This document shows positions 1 through 7,526 of a DNA stretch of 64,000 nucleotides, piece after piece (position 1 is the stretch's first letter; each line of letters begins with the position of its first letter). This DNA is from Chlorogloeopsis fritschii. GTDB lineage: Bacteria; Cyanobacteriota; Cyanobacteriia; Cyanobacteriales; Nostocaceae. The stretch lies in NCBI RefSeq assembly GCF_043099315.1, contig NZ_CP170746.1; one strand, given 5' to 3'. The notes beneath the pieces are model-generated. The model saw only the letters and a program-made list of their open reading frames with translations, made no database searches and was not told where the DNA came from. The position numbers were made by a program, and so were the translations under genes.

Positions 1-221
1 CCAAAGGAGAATCTTTTGGTGAAATGTCAGTTTTTGACGCTCAACCGCGTTCTGCTTCGGCAACAACTTTGGAAGCTTGTGAATGTTTGGAACTAACACA
101 AGAACAACTTTACGAAGCTATTGATGAAACACCAGAAATTGCTGTAAATATTATTGGAATTTTATCTCGTCGGATTCGAGAACTGAATGAAAAAATTAAT
201 GCGATCGCTGCAAAAAATTAG
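1..221 (+). CDS. Cyclic nucleotide-binding domain protein, C-terminal part (cut by window edge)
   Basis: The gene enters from outside the window; the frame is open from base 3 and stops at TAG 219-221. The 72 visible codons encode the second half of a cNMP-binding beta-roll: GESFGEMSVFD followed by PRSASATT. This is the phosphate-binding cassette, whose Glu and Arg contact the ribose and phosphate of cAMP or cGMP in this family. A helical tail of about 45 residues follows (ending RRIRELNEKINAIAAKN) and then the protein stops. There is no room for a C-terminal HTH, so it is probably not a CRP-type DNA-binding regulator. It could be the regulatory end of a larger transporter, HEAT-repeat or signalling protein; the missing upstream part decides this. 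Confidence 0.75.
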   Translation, partial: KGESFGEMSVFDAQPRSASATTLEACECLELTQEQLYEAIDETPEIAVNIIGILSRRIRELNEKINAIAAKN

Positions 222-264
222 TTACTTATTCACATCTTGCACTAGTTGCTTGATTACAATTATT

Positions 265-331
265 GTAGGGTGGGCACTGTCTAACTTTCTTAAAACTCTT
301 ATTTTTACGTTGTGAACAGTGCCCACCTTAC
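265..331. repeat. Inverted-repeat element, GTAGGGTGGGCA family (copy 1)
   Basis: Arms GTAGGGTGGGCACTGT (265-280) and ACAGTGCCCACCTTAC (316-331) are complementary with one G-T mismatch and enclose a 35-base A/T-rich loop. The same arm sequence recurs at 37905-37976 and 38060-38131, so this is a dispersed, probably MITE-like or REP-like, intergenic family. The loops differ between copies while the arms are conserved. Confidence 0.75.
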
Positions 332-417
332 GGTTAATCAGATACTTTTTCTACTCAAGGCAAAACTAATCGCTATTTTGTTACTTTAGGAAAAAAAGTT
401 ATTCTCAGTTGTTTGGA

Positions 418-459
418 TAAAAAAACTGGAAGCTCTATAGATGTTTGCGAGCTTCCAGT
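418..459 (-). terminator. Probable rho-independent terminator (minus strand)
   Basis: ACTGGAAGCTC (425-435) and GAGCTTCCAGT (449-459) form a perfect 11-bp stem with a 13-base loop. Read on the minus strand it is followed directly by a run of seven T. It could end leftward transcripts coming from hetP, whose stop codon lies about 580 bases upstream of it. Confidence 0.55.
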
Positions 460-923
460 CATTGCTTTCTCAATTGTGATTGAAAAAGTAGAAGGAATCC
501 TAATCGGGAGAACTAAGATGAAATAATTGAAACAGAAGCAAAGTTACTGGAAGTTCCAACAGTCAAAATCAGTTTTACCGTTACTTTTTCTTTTTCCATA
601 ATAGTTGTACTATTAAACATTAACTTTTTGGGAACTTAGGAACACCCACCCCGGTGTTGAAAGTTTTATAAGCAATGCTGAGACTACTTTGGAAAAATAA
701 CCACCAACAGTACGGTATGACTTTTAGAAACCTAAGTCAAGGAGTATTTCACTTCTTATCAATTTGAGTAATTAAAACATAAGTTTTAGTATTTTATTGT
801 TTTCTCCTTACTTATAATTTTTTACTTCAAGCAGCTACTTGTACTTGTTATTTATAATATTCAAAATATTGATAATTGATTTGCCATTTTGGCAGAATGA
901 TTTAAGATTAATCAAAAACAGAT

Positions 924-948
924 CCCCGACTTGTTTAAGAAGTCGGGG
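924..948. repeat. CCCCGACTT hairpin, small dispersed palindrome
   Basis: CCCCGACTT (924-932) and AAGTCGGGG (940-948) make a 9-bp stem with a 7-base loop. It lies just downstream of hetP on the minus strand and is followed there by GATCTGTTTTTG, so it may also act as a terminator. A related palindrome lies at 41497-41528. Confidence 0.6.
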
Positions 949-1034
949 AATTTTGCTGTTGTAGCGTCGTAATTTACATGGCGATCGCCAATTTCATCAA
1001 CAGTCTCTAAGGATCTGGTAACTCAAGAGATATT

Positions 1035-1514
1035 TTAGTTAAACGCAGAGAATTTGAATGATGAATCTTGAGTGGTGTCTGATTTTAGTTCAGGCTTAAT
1101 TGATTGATGCTCGTGAATTTGAGTAGCCAGCCACCGCTCTGAACTACCACCGCGAATTTCTGTTTTTTTCTTGCCAACTACTTCTAGATAAGCAAGATCT
1201 TTGATTTTGCTTAAGCAGCTTTTTTGTGTAGGGCTGTCAGACTTTTGATCAGAAGGTAAAGCGGCAATTTTAAGATTTTCGGTGCGTTGTTGGCTAGCTC
1301 TCTTGATTTGCGAGTTTTCTTTAATCAATCGGTTATAGGTGCGGTAAGGAATGTAATGTAAAGGATTGTAGCCAGCAAACCGCAGCATTAATACACAAGC
1401 CCAGGAATACTTGCCTGCAAGAATTGCTTCAACTACTTGATCGAGTTGTTCCGGGTTAATTGACTTATCGAAATTGCTAGTAATGTTCTGATGCATAGTA
1501 TTCATTGCCTTCAA
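1035..1514 (-). CDS. hetP: HetP-family heterocyst commitment protein
   Basis: 159 residues; soluble and basic, no enzyme motif. The N-terminal third carries the block I recognise as diagnostic of HetP proteins: VVEAILAGKYSWACVLMLRF followed by AGYNPLHYIPYRTYNRLIKEN (about residues 26-66). The C-terminal half is low in structure and poorly conserved in the family. In Anabaena PCC 7120 HetP acts downstream of HetR and promotes irreversible commitment of a cell to heterocyst fate. Here the gene is the last of three minus-strand genes, 59 bases after the HlyD-like gene and about 2 kb downstream of the hetC-like gene, matching the hetC-hetP neighbourhood of Anabaena. The start is uncertain: in-frame ATGs at 1514, 1505 and 1496 are all possible, and the last gives MHQN, closest to HetP N-termini I know. 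Paralogues of HetP exist, so hetP itself is inferred from the hetC neighbour. Confidence 0.82.
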   Translation of the reverse strand: MKAMNTMHQNITSNFDKSINPEQLDQVVEAILAGKYSWACVLMLRFAGYNPLHYIPYRTYNRLIKENSQIKRASQQRTENLKIAALPSDQKSDSPTQKSCLSKIKDLAYLEVVGKKKTEIRGGSSERWLATQIHEHQSIKPELKSDTTQDSSFKFSAFN

Positions 1515-1573
1515 TAAAGTAAATCAGTTTGTCAGTAATGTGGTGATTTTGGAGCGCAATTGGAATTTATAAA

Positions 1574-2533
1574 CTACTCTCTATGTTTTTGTTGTTCCTT
1601 GATTGGTGTCAGGAACAGATCAGAAATGCGACGCTGGTAAATGATTTGGGCGGTAGCTGATTGTCCCGCTTTTAATTTGATGGATTGATGGGGAGCTAAA
1701 GCCACTTCAACCCGATACACCCAACCGAATTTTTGCTCAGGTTGAGCATCACCAGAGATGGATACAATTCTGCCTGAGAGAATACTGCGATTTTGAACTT
1801 CAAAAGCGTTTTGTTGTTCTGCTTTACCTTTTGCTGATGGCTGGCTGTAGGTATCAGCATCTAGTTTGATTTGTACTTTGTCTCCTTTGTTGACAAAGTC
1901 TATGTTGTGGTAAGGCAGGTTAATCACCAAAGCAGGGGATGTATTGCTAGGAGCGATTTCCGCAATAGATTGTTTGGGTTGAGCTATTTTGTTAGTGCTG
2001 TGAATGTTAAGGGAGGGTACAACCCCATCTATTGGGAGATTGGGAAATCTCGGTACTCGTTCAGTCTTGGCTTTCACTGCTTTGTCAAAACCCTGTGGCT
2101 GGAATTGATAAAGCTCTCCTAGTTGTATGAATTTCCCTCTGACTTGACTGACTTGTTTTATCTTTCCCGTAAACGCCCAAGCTATTACAGTCGCCAAAAA
2201 AGTTAGACTGCCTAGCAAAACTATACGAGGAAGAATTGAAGGCGTTTGCTCTAGCATTTTCTGCAAGGATATAGAGCAATTACCCATACTTGTAGCTGTT
2301 ACCCGTAAAGGTGTCGCTATTTTGCTATGGGTATTTGTAGGTAGTTTTGGAGACGCCGCTGCTAAGGGCAACTCTTGTGGTTGCTGTCTGATGATTGAAG
2401 CGACACTACCCCCACAGATTGATACTATTTCAGGAACTTGATTATAACAGGGATGCACATCCTGCATATTAATCTCTAAACTCCCTGATTGGCTTGAGGT
2501 TTCGACTGCATTTGACCTGATGATTCTGTCCAT
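1574..2533 (-). CDS. HlyD-like membrane fusion protein lacking the coiled-coil hairpin
   Basis: 319 residues. A polar N-terminal region of about 100 residues precedes one membrane segment (about 101-121, PRIVLLGSLTFLATVIAWAF) and the stretch GKIKQVSQVRGKF, as in HlyD/DevB-type adaptors. The C-terminal part (about 200-312) resembles the HlyD beta-barrel and membrane-proximal domains: VNKGDKVQIKLDA, GRIVSISGDA, GWVYRVEVAL, LKAGQSATAQI. The long alpha-helical hairpin and the two lipoyl halves that normally lie between are absent, replaced by about 50 Pro/Ser/Asn-rich residues. The protein sits between the hetC-like exporter and hetP, so it may be the cognate adaptor linking that inner-membrane transporter to the cell envelope. 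Without the hairpin it could not contact a TolC-type channel in the usual way, so it may have another role. Membership in the HlyD superfamily is fairly sure; function is inference. Confidence 0.65.
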   Translation of the reverse strand: MDRIIRSNAVETSSQSGSLEINMQDVHPCYNQVPEIVSICGGSVASIIRQQPQELPLAAASPKLPTNTHSKIATPLRVTATSMGNCSISLQKMLEQTPSILPRIVLLGSLTFLATVIAWAFTGKIKQVSQVRGKFIQLGELYQFQPQGFDKAVKAKTERVPRFPNLPIDGVVPSLNIHSTNKIAQPKQSIAEIAPSNTSPALVINLPYHNIDFVNKGDKVQIKLDADTYSQPSAKGKAEQQNAFEVQNRSILSGRIVSISGDAQPEQKFGWVYRVEVALAPHQSIKLKAGQSATAQIIYQRRISDLFLTPIKEQQKHRE

Positions 2534-3458
2534 GAGCTGACCTAAAATCGGAAACCTGACTGTAGCTTTAGCTTTGATAAGCTTGACTCATTTCCTTTGA
2601 CTTGTATGAAAAAGTCTCCGTTTGGCTCTTGGTAGATGCAGTTATATCCTCGGAAATTTGGGCTAACTCTTAATTTAATTACTTTCCCTGGTAATGTAGA
2701 TGTTTTGATGTACACCGATAGTTAGGATCGTATTAAGTAATCATGCTTTGTTCTACAAGAGCTATGACAAAATAGTCATCCACAATCTGTAAGAACAACA
2801 TTCGTACTTATACTATTTTCCCCTTTGGATGTCATCTGCGGTGTTGGCATTTCTTGTTAGATTGAATGCGCTGAATATGTTCTTCTATTTAATTAAGTAT
2901 TATACATTTTTCATTTTGTCCACAAGTGTTAAATACTGTAGGGGTTTCGCCCCTCACCTACTGTTTCTTTTTGATTTTTATTTTTCATAGGTTTCTGGGA
3001 AAAGTTACCATTAACTCTGTTGTTGAACAGTCAAAATTTCTGACTATGCCTATAGCCACAATATAATCTTTAAGTTCCATACAATTTGATAATGTTTTTA
3101 CGGGTAATGATGAAGCTTTCTATGTACTCTGCCAGCAGATAGCTTATCTGGAGGCACTTTCAAGTTAACATTTGATTGCAAACTTATAGTAAACTTGTTA
3201 TTAATTTTGCTTAAAAATTAACTAGTTTTTTTAGAGAATAAGTTATTACCAATACAGTTTTAAAGTACGGTTTAATATCTATTGATTTGAGTGCTACTAA
3301 AATATAATAAATTACACTTAGAGCATATTTTCCGAGATAAAAAGTAGCTAATTATGCTTGTGCAAAAATGCAAGATTCAGCAAATTATAAAAAATAAGTC
3401 GTAGTTAATGCTCGTAATTATCTTGAAAAATTTTTGGTATGTTGATGCAAACTAATGG
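2534..3458. other. Long A/T-rich spacer between the hetC-like gene and the adaptor gene
   Basis: About 925 bases with no plausible coding frame. A small hairpin AGGGG-TTTCG-CCCCT lies at 2940-2954 inside the repeat-like stretch GTAGGGGTTTCGCCCCTCAC. The length suggests an independent promoter for the adaptor-hetP pair. I searched by eye for the NtcA consensus GTA-N8-TAC and found no exact match. Confidence 0.5.
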
Positions 3459-6400
3459 TCAATCTAAGTGCGATCGCAGATGCGATTGCTGTTGAGATAG
3501 GTGGTAATAAAGACCGTGGATTCCCATTAGTTGTTTGTGAGTACCTTGCTCAACTAGAATACCTTGGTCTAAAACGAGGATACAGTCAGCGTGACTAATA
3601 GTGTCAAGACGATGGGTAATAATAAATGTGGTAATAGTTACACCTGTGGAAGCATTGTTGAGACGATTAAATTGAGCTAGGTTTTTGTAAAATCTGTGTT
3701 CTGATTCTGCATCTAAACAGCTGGTGGCTTGATCCAAAATGAGAATGCGTGGGTTCCTCACCAAGGCGCGGGCGATCGCTATTCTTTGTCGCTCTGGGGC
3801 TGAAAGCATCATGCCTCCTTCTCCTACACGGGTGTTGTAGCCAAAAGGTAAAGCCTGAATAAAGCCGTGTGCTTCTGCAAGGTTGGCAGCAGCGATCGCT
3901 TGCTCTAGAGAAATCTCTGAGTTGAACAATGTAATATTTTCTAAAATCGTGCCCGAAAACAAAAAAATCTCTTGCGGCACCATCCCTACCTGATTTCTCA
4001 AAGATTGGGGAGAAATATTAGCAATATCGTGCCCATCAATCAAAATTCGTCCGCTGTCAGGACGATATAAACCTACAAGTAAATTTACTAAAGTACTTTT
4101 ACCAGAGCCACTAGCACCAACAATAGCAATTGTCTGTCCTGCTTTTACCTCAAAGGAAATATGTTGCAGGGTATTACGTTCCGTATCGGTATTGTAAAGG
4201 AAACTGACATTCTCAAAATCCACATCACCGCAAATGTGTGGTAACTCCAGTGGCGATTTTTGTGGATTTACTTCTGGTTGGGTGGCTAAAACATCATTTA
4301 GATGCTCAAGAGAAATTATTACTTCTTTAAACTCATCCCACAGCCCCACCACAGCCAAAACAGGTTTGACTATACTACCAACCATCACGCTAAAAGCGAC
4401 AAACTGACCAACCGATATCTCCTGATTGATCACCAATGTCGCCCCATACCACAACAATGCTGTAGTACCAAGATGATTAATCGAACTTGTTGCTAGTTGC
4501 AAGTTATTCGCCAGCTTCTGTGCGCGCCTGCGCGTTTGTACCATATTTGTGAAGCGTTCTTCCCAACGCCAACGCATCGGGATTTCGGCTGCGGCAGCTT
4601 TAACTGTCGCAATGCCAGTGACGATTTCTACTAGTGCAGAATTTTGCACGGCTGATTTGTGCAACAGTTCTCGCGATACTTTTTTGATGAATGGATTAGC
4701 TGCTAAATTCAAAATAGCGATGAGTAGAATTAAACTCACAACTACGCAACTAAGGCGCAAGTTGTAAGAAGCCATTAACCCCAGGTAAGCAACCACAATC
4801 AATGCATCTAGCGTGGTAATTATCGCTTGTTTAACAAAAAACAATTGAATTTTACGGTTTTCTTGAATCCGGGTAATGATATCTCCCACCTGGCGCGATG
4901 CGAAAAACTGCAATGGCAAGTGCAGTATATGGCTCATAAAACTGCTGAGTTCTGCAAGTTCCATGTGGTTGGACAAATAATCGAGCAGATATTGCCGTAC
5001 TGCTTGGATGGTAATTCGCCACAAACCGAAAAAGAGGAAACAGATAGTAAAGATATTCAGAGTGAGCAAACTTTTGTAGGGCAACACTCGATCCATTACA
5101 AGTTGGCTAATTATGGGAACCGCTAGTGCAAAAACTTGTAGCAGTACCGAAGCCAAAATTATTTGCCCAAGTAGCTGGCGTTGATGCCAAAATGTCTGCC
5201 AAAATTTACTAAAGGAAATTTTTTTACTTTGTTTGGCTTCTAGCCGTTCGGTGGGGAATAACAGCAAGGCATATCCCGTCCAATTTGCTTCAAACTCTGC
5301 TTTTTGTAGCGATCGCTTACCGATTGCCGGATCGGAAATTAACACGCGATCGCCTTTAACTTGCCAAACAACCACAAAGTGAATTCCTTGCCAGTGAGCA
5401 ATCCAGGGTTTAGCTTGCAACTCTAGCTTGCTCAAAGAAGCCCTGACTGGTAATGCATCAAATCCAACAATTTCTGCTGCATCTGCCAAAGCAGCTAAAG
5501 ATGTACCCGTGCGGTTTGTTTGTGCAATGTTTCGCAGCCTAGCCAAGCTCAAGCGTTTACCCCAATAAAGGCTAATCATCGCCAAACACGCTGCACCACA
5601 ATCTGATGAATCTTGCTGTGGAATAAAAGGATAGCGACGCCAAAATCTATTAACCAAGCGATGTTGGTTTCTAGTTGCACAAAAATCAATCTCTGGTGTA
5701 GTCGATAGTGTTTTTGTATCCTCGCTAGAAGACGCAAAGAGAAAATTCCCCGCATCCCCACCTCCCCTTGTCCCCACTTCCCCTTGTCCCCACTTCCCCT
5801 TGTCCTCTTCCTCCTGTCTGGTAGAGAATATTTCTGGAGCGATCGCAGCCACTGATTCGCTATTGTCTTTAGAAATGTGGTATAGTATTAGATTGGTTTG
5901 TGCAATCCAATCTGTAATTGTAAAATCTAGATCACCCCAACTTTCTCCTACTATTGGTGGTTGAGTTTCTGTACTAGAACTGCTAACCTTTCCATGTAGC
6001 AACCAAAAGCGCCCTTGTAAATTAGAAGTTGCTTCTGTTAAAGATGAGCCAGCACTTACCTTGGTTTTTACTAAGTAGGGTATAAGTTGTTGTAAAGTAT
6101 GGCTGGTGTGTGAACGTAACTCAGTGACTGTTTTGAAGAAAATCAGTGCTTGTCGCTCATCAGTCATTTGCTGAAAGTAATCTTTTAGATTAGGCAGTTC
6201 CTCTAACCACTGTTTGAGACGATCCAAGCAAGCATATGCTACAAAACCAGCATTAGCTGCAACCGCCCGGTATGGTAAAGGCTTAGAGCAGAACAGATCA
6301 TCTCCTCCAAAAGTTTGCCCCGCCAATAACAAATGAGTTGACACTTCCCGTCCAACAGCCGTATCAAATCCTAAAAGCCGCACTCTACCTTTACAAACCA

Positions 6401-6632
6401 GGAAAAGAAAATTGTTACTGTCTTCCGTTTGTCTGTTGGGAGTATAACTAGTCAAATCGTCACCTAGTTGAAACTCACGCATAACCCAAATCTGACTAAA
6501 GTCCGATGGGAGGGTTGAATTTCCTGCGACTCTCTTTAAAAACTTTAGGATAGTCGCTTCTGGAGTGGGAGAGTGTTGGTTATTTGCATAACTTTGCTCT
6601 CGTTGAACTCCTGACGATGAGTACGAGTTCAT
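3459..6632 (-). CDS. hetC: HetC-like peptidase C39 / ABC exporter with N-terminal cNMP-binding-like domain
   Basis: 1057 residues, close to HetC of Anabaena (about 1044). Order: cNMP-binding-like domain (about 75-145), linker, C39 peptidase (about 335-460), six-helix exporter domain (about 490-780), ATPase domain (about 800-1040). The peptidase keeps its triad: Gln340/Cys345 in QQDSSDCGAAC, His418 and Asp434. C39 exporters cut a leader after a double-Gly-type motif and export the peptide. In the ATPase the Walker A motif GASGSGKST (839-847) and H-loop His1007 are intact. The signature is LSAPE (943-947) instead of LSGGQ, and the residue after the Walker B Asp967 is Gln968 (LILDQATS) rather than the catalytic Glu. 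In Anabaena hetC is needed for heterocyst differentiation. The linker at about 276-296 is coded by a purine-rich repeat of the intergenic type. No strong Shine-Dalgarno precedes the ATG. Confidence 0.85.
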   Translation of the reverse strand: MNSYSSSGVQREQSYANNQHSPTPEATILKFLKRVAGNSTLPSDFSQIWVMREFQLGDDLTSYTPNRQTEDSNNFLFLVCKGRVRLLGFDTAVGREVSTHLLLAGQTFGGDDLFCSKPLPYRAVAANAGFVAYACLDRLKQWLEELPNLKDYFQQMTDERQALIFFKTVTELRSHTSHTLQQLIPYLVKTKVSAGSSLTEATSNLQGRFWLLHGKVSSSSTETQPPIVGESWGDLDFTITDWIAQTNLILYHISKDNSESVAAIAPEIFSTRQEEEDKGKWGQGEVGTRGGGDAGNFLFASSSEDTKTLSTTPEIDFCATRNQHRLVNRFWRRYPFIPQQDSSDCGAACLAMISLYWGKRLSLARLRNIAQTNRTGTSLAALADAAEIVGFDALPVRASLSKLELQAKPWIAHWQGIHFVVVWQVKGDRVLISDPAIGKRSLQKAEFEANWTGYALLLFPTERLEAKQSKKISFSKFWQTFWHQRQLLGQIILASVLLQVFALAVPIISQLVMDRVLPYKSLLTLNIFTICFLFFGLWRITIQAVRQYLLDYLSNHMELAELSSFMSHILHLPLQFFASRQVGDIITRIQENRKIQLFFVKQAIITTLDALIVVAYLGLMASYNLRLSCVVVSLILLIAILNLAANPFIKKVSRELLHKSAVQNSALVEIVTGIATVKAAAAEIPMRWRWEERFTNMVQTRRRAQKLANNLQLATSSINHLGTTALLWYGATLVINQEISVGQFVAFSVMVGSIVKPVLAVVGLWDEFKEVIISLEHLNDVLATQPEVNPQKSPLELPHICGDVDFENVSFLYNTDTERNTLQHISFEVKAGQTIAIVGASGSGKSTLVNLLVGLYRPDSGRILIDGHDIANISPQSLRNQVGMVPQEIFLFSGTILENITLFNSEISLEQAIAAANLAEAHGFIQALPFGYNTRVGEGGMMLSAPERQRIAIARALVRNPRILILDQATSCLDAESEHRFYKNLAQFNRLNNASTGVTITTFIITHRLDTISHADCILVLDQGILVEQGTHKQLMGIHGLYYHLSQQQSHLRSHLD

Positions 6633-7062
6633 TGTTTTGATATCTGTGTAAGCTGATTAATTTGATTTCTGAAGTGTACATTTGCATTTCAGACAGTTCA
6701 AAACTTCTTTCAATGAAGCATCTTGCCTCACAATAATAACTTTTGAGAAGTACATCTTTTTTTGTCTTTCATCACCAATCGCTTCCTTTTGATTTTTGCT
6801 ATCGCTTTTCATATCTGTGAAACTTTGAAAATCCCAGTATCGAATACCCTACAATCAGTTCCATTAAATGTGCTTTTCATCAAAATTACTCAAATTAGCT
6901 GTTTCTTCTTTGCATTAATCAGCACCATGCATCAGGTAAAAAAAATTAGATTTCAAAAAGAGAAACGTGTATTTACGTAAAAAAGATGAGAAATAGGTTG
7001 TTGATGTCATAAGTTGTTAACATTGAAAAATTTTTACTGGATAATAATTGCTTCTGTCCCCA

Positions 7063-7090
7063 AAGCTACAAACCAAATACTGGTTCCGGA
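7063..7090 (-). promoter_or_regulatory. DIF1-like promoter candidate upstream of the hetC-like gene
   Basis: On the minus strand TCCGGA (7090-7085) is followed after 16 bases by TAGCTT (7068-7063). This fits the DIF1 pattern of HetR-dependent, heterocyst-specific promoters (TCCGGA near -35 and TANNNT near -10). Transcription would head toward the hetC-like start about 430 bases away. A short motif like this can occur by chance. Confidence 0.3.
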
Positions 7091-7336
7091 AACAGAAAAT
7101 TTTGATCGGGAGTCTTCAAAACCAACATAAAGCTTATTCTTGCTATTAACTGCTCTAAGATGATTCTCCAAAGCTTATTTGTTAACTTTGTCACATCACA
7201 ATCGATGAAAAAGGTATAATCTTACCACTTTCTCAGTAGAATGCAACATAATAGTTGTCCAAAAAGGCAGTCAAATTAAAGAGATTAGTTGCAATTGTTT
7301 GAGAATTCATATTAGTCACTTACAATCAATTGCAAT

Positions 7337-7361
7337 GAAAAACCGGACTTTTATGTCCGGG
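7337..7361 (-). terminator. Rho-independent terminator of the GH116 gene
   Basis: CCGGAC (7343-7348) and GTCCGG (7355-7360) form a G/C-rich stem with a 6-base loop. On the minus strand the stem is followed by TTTTT (7342-7338). It lies about 165 bases after the stop of the minus-strand GH116 gene. Confidence 0.65.
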
Positions 7362-7374
7362 CAATCAAAAAAAT

Positions 7375-7505
7375 ATTGGGAGTGAGGGCTGTGGGAGAGT
7401 AGGAGAAAAGGGGAAAAATGATCGGGGGACAAGGCGATAAGGAGACAAAGGGACAAGAGGAGGTGGGGCAGAGGAGCACCAGAAGCACCAGGGGCAGAGG
7501 AGTAG
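7375..7505. repeat. Purine-rich low-complexity tract (GGGGACAAGG type)
   Basis: A G/A-rich stretch built from degenerate units such as GGGGGACAAGGCGATAAGG and GGGACAAGAGG. Similar tracts recur at 19573-19604, 34745-34850, 51138-51185 and 54385-54420, and one is read as protein inside the hetC-like gene (5745-5815). No gene. Confidence 0.7.
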
Positions 7506-7526
7506 TAAACAAATAACCACTAACCA

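Larger units (their letters stand above)
222..1034. other. Intergenic region without a convincing gene
   Basis: About 800 bases between the cNMP-binding protein and hetP. It holds an inverted-repeat element (265-331), a perfect hairpin with a T-run on the minus strand (418-459) and a CCCCGACTT hairpin (924-948). A minus-strand frame of about 75 codons starting near 600 can be opened, but it runs through the 425-459 hairpin, resembles nothing I recognise and is not annotated. Confidence 0.6.
6633..7526. other. Upstream region of the hetC-like gene, no gene seen
   Basis: About 890 bases between the hetC-like and GH116 starts/ends, largely A/T-rich. A 72-codon plus-strand frame at 6762-6980 has no recognisable similarity and is not called. 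The region carries a DIF1-like promoter candidate (7063-7090), the terminator of the GH116 gene (7337-7361) and a purine-rich repeat tract (7375-7505). A long leader is plausible for hetC. I found no exact GTA-N8-TAC NtcA site by eye. Confidence 0.5.

Noticed and set aside
360..600. Minus-strand frame of about 75 codons
   Set aside because: It contains a perfect terminator-like hairpin and has no recognisable sequence; judged non-coding.
6762..6980. 72-codon frame upstream of the hetC-like gene
   Set aside because: A/T-rich, no recognised domain, no ribosome-binding site, in a probable promoter region.
6633..7526. NtcA-binding site upstream of the hetC-like gene
   Set aside because: A by-eye search found no exact GTA-N8-TAC; near matches differ in the second half.
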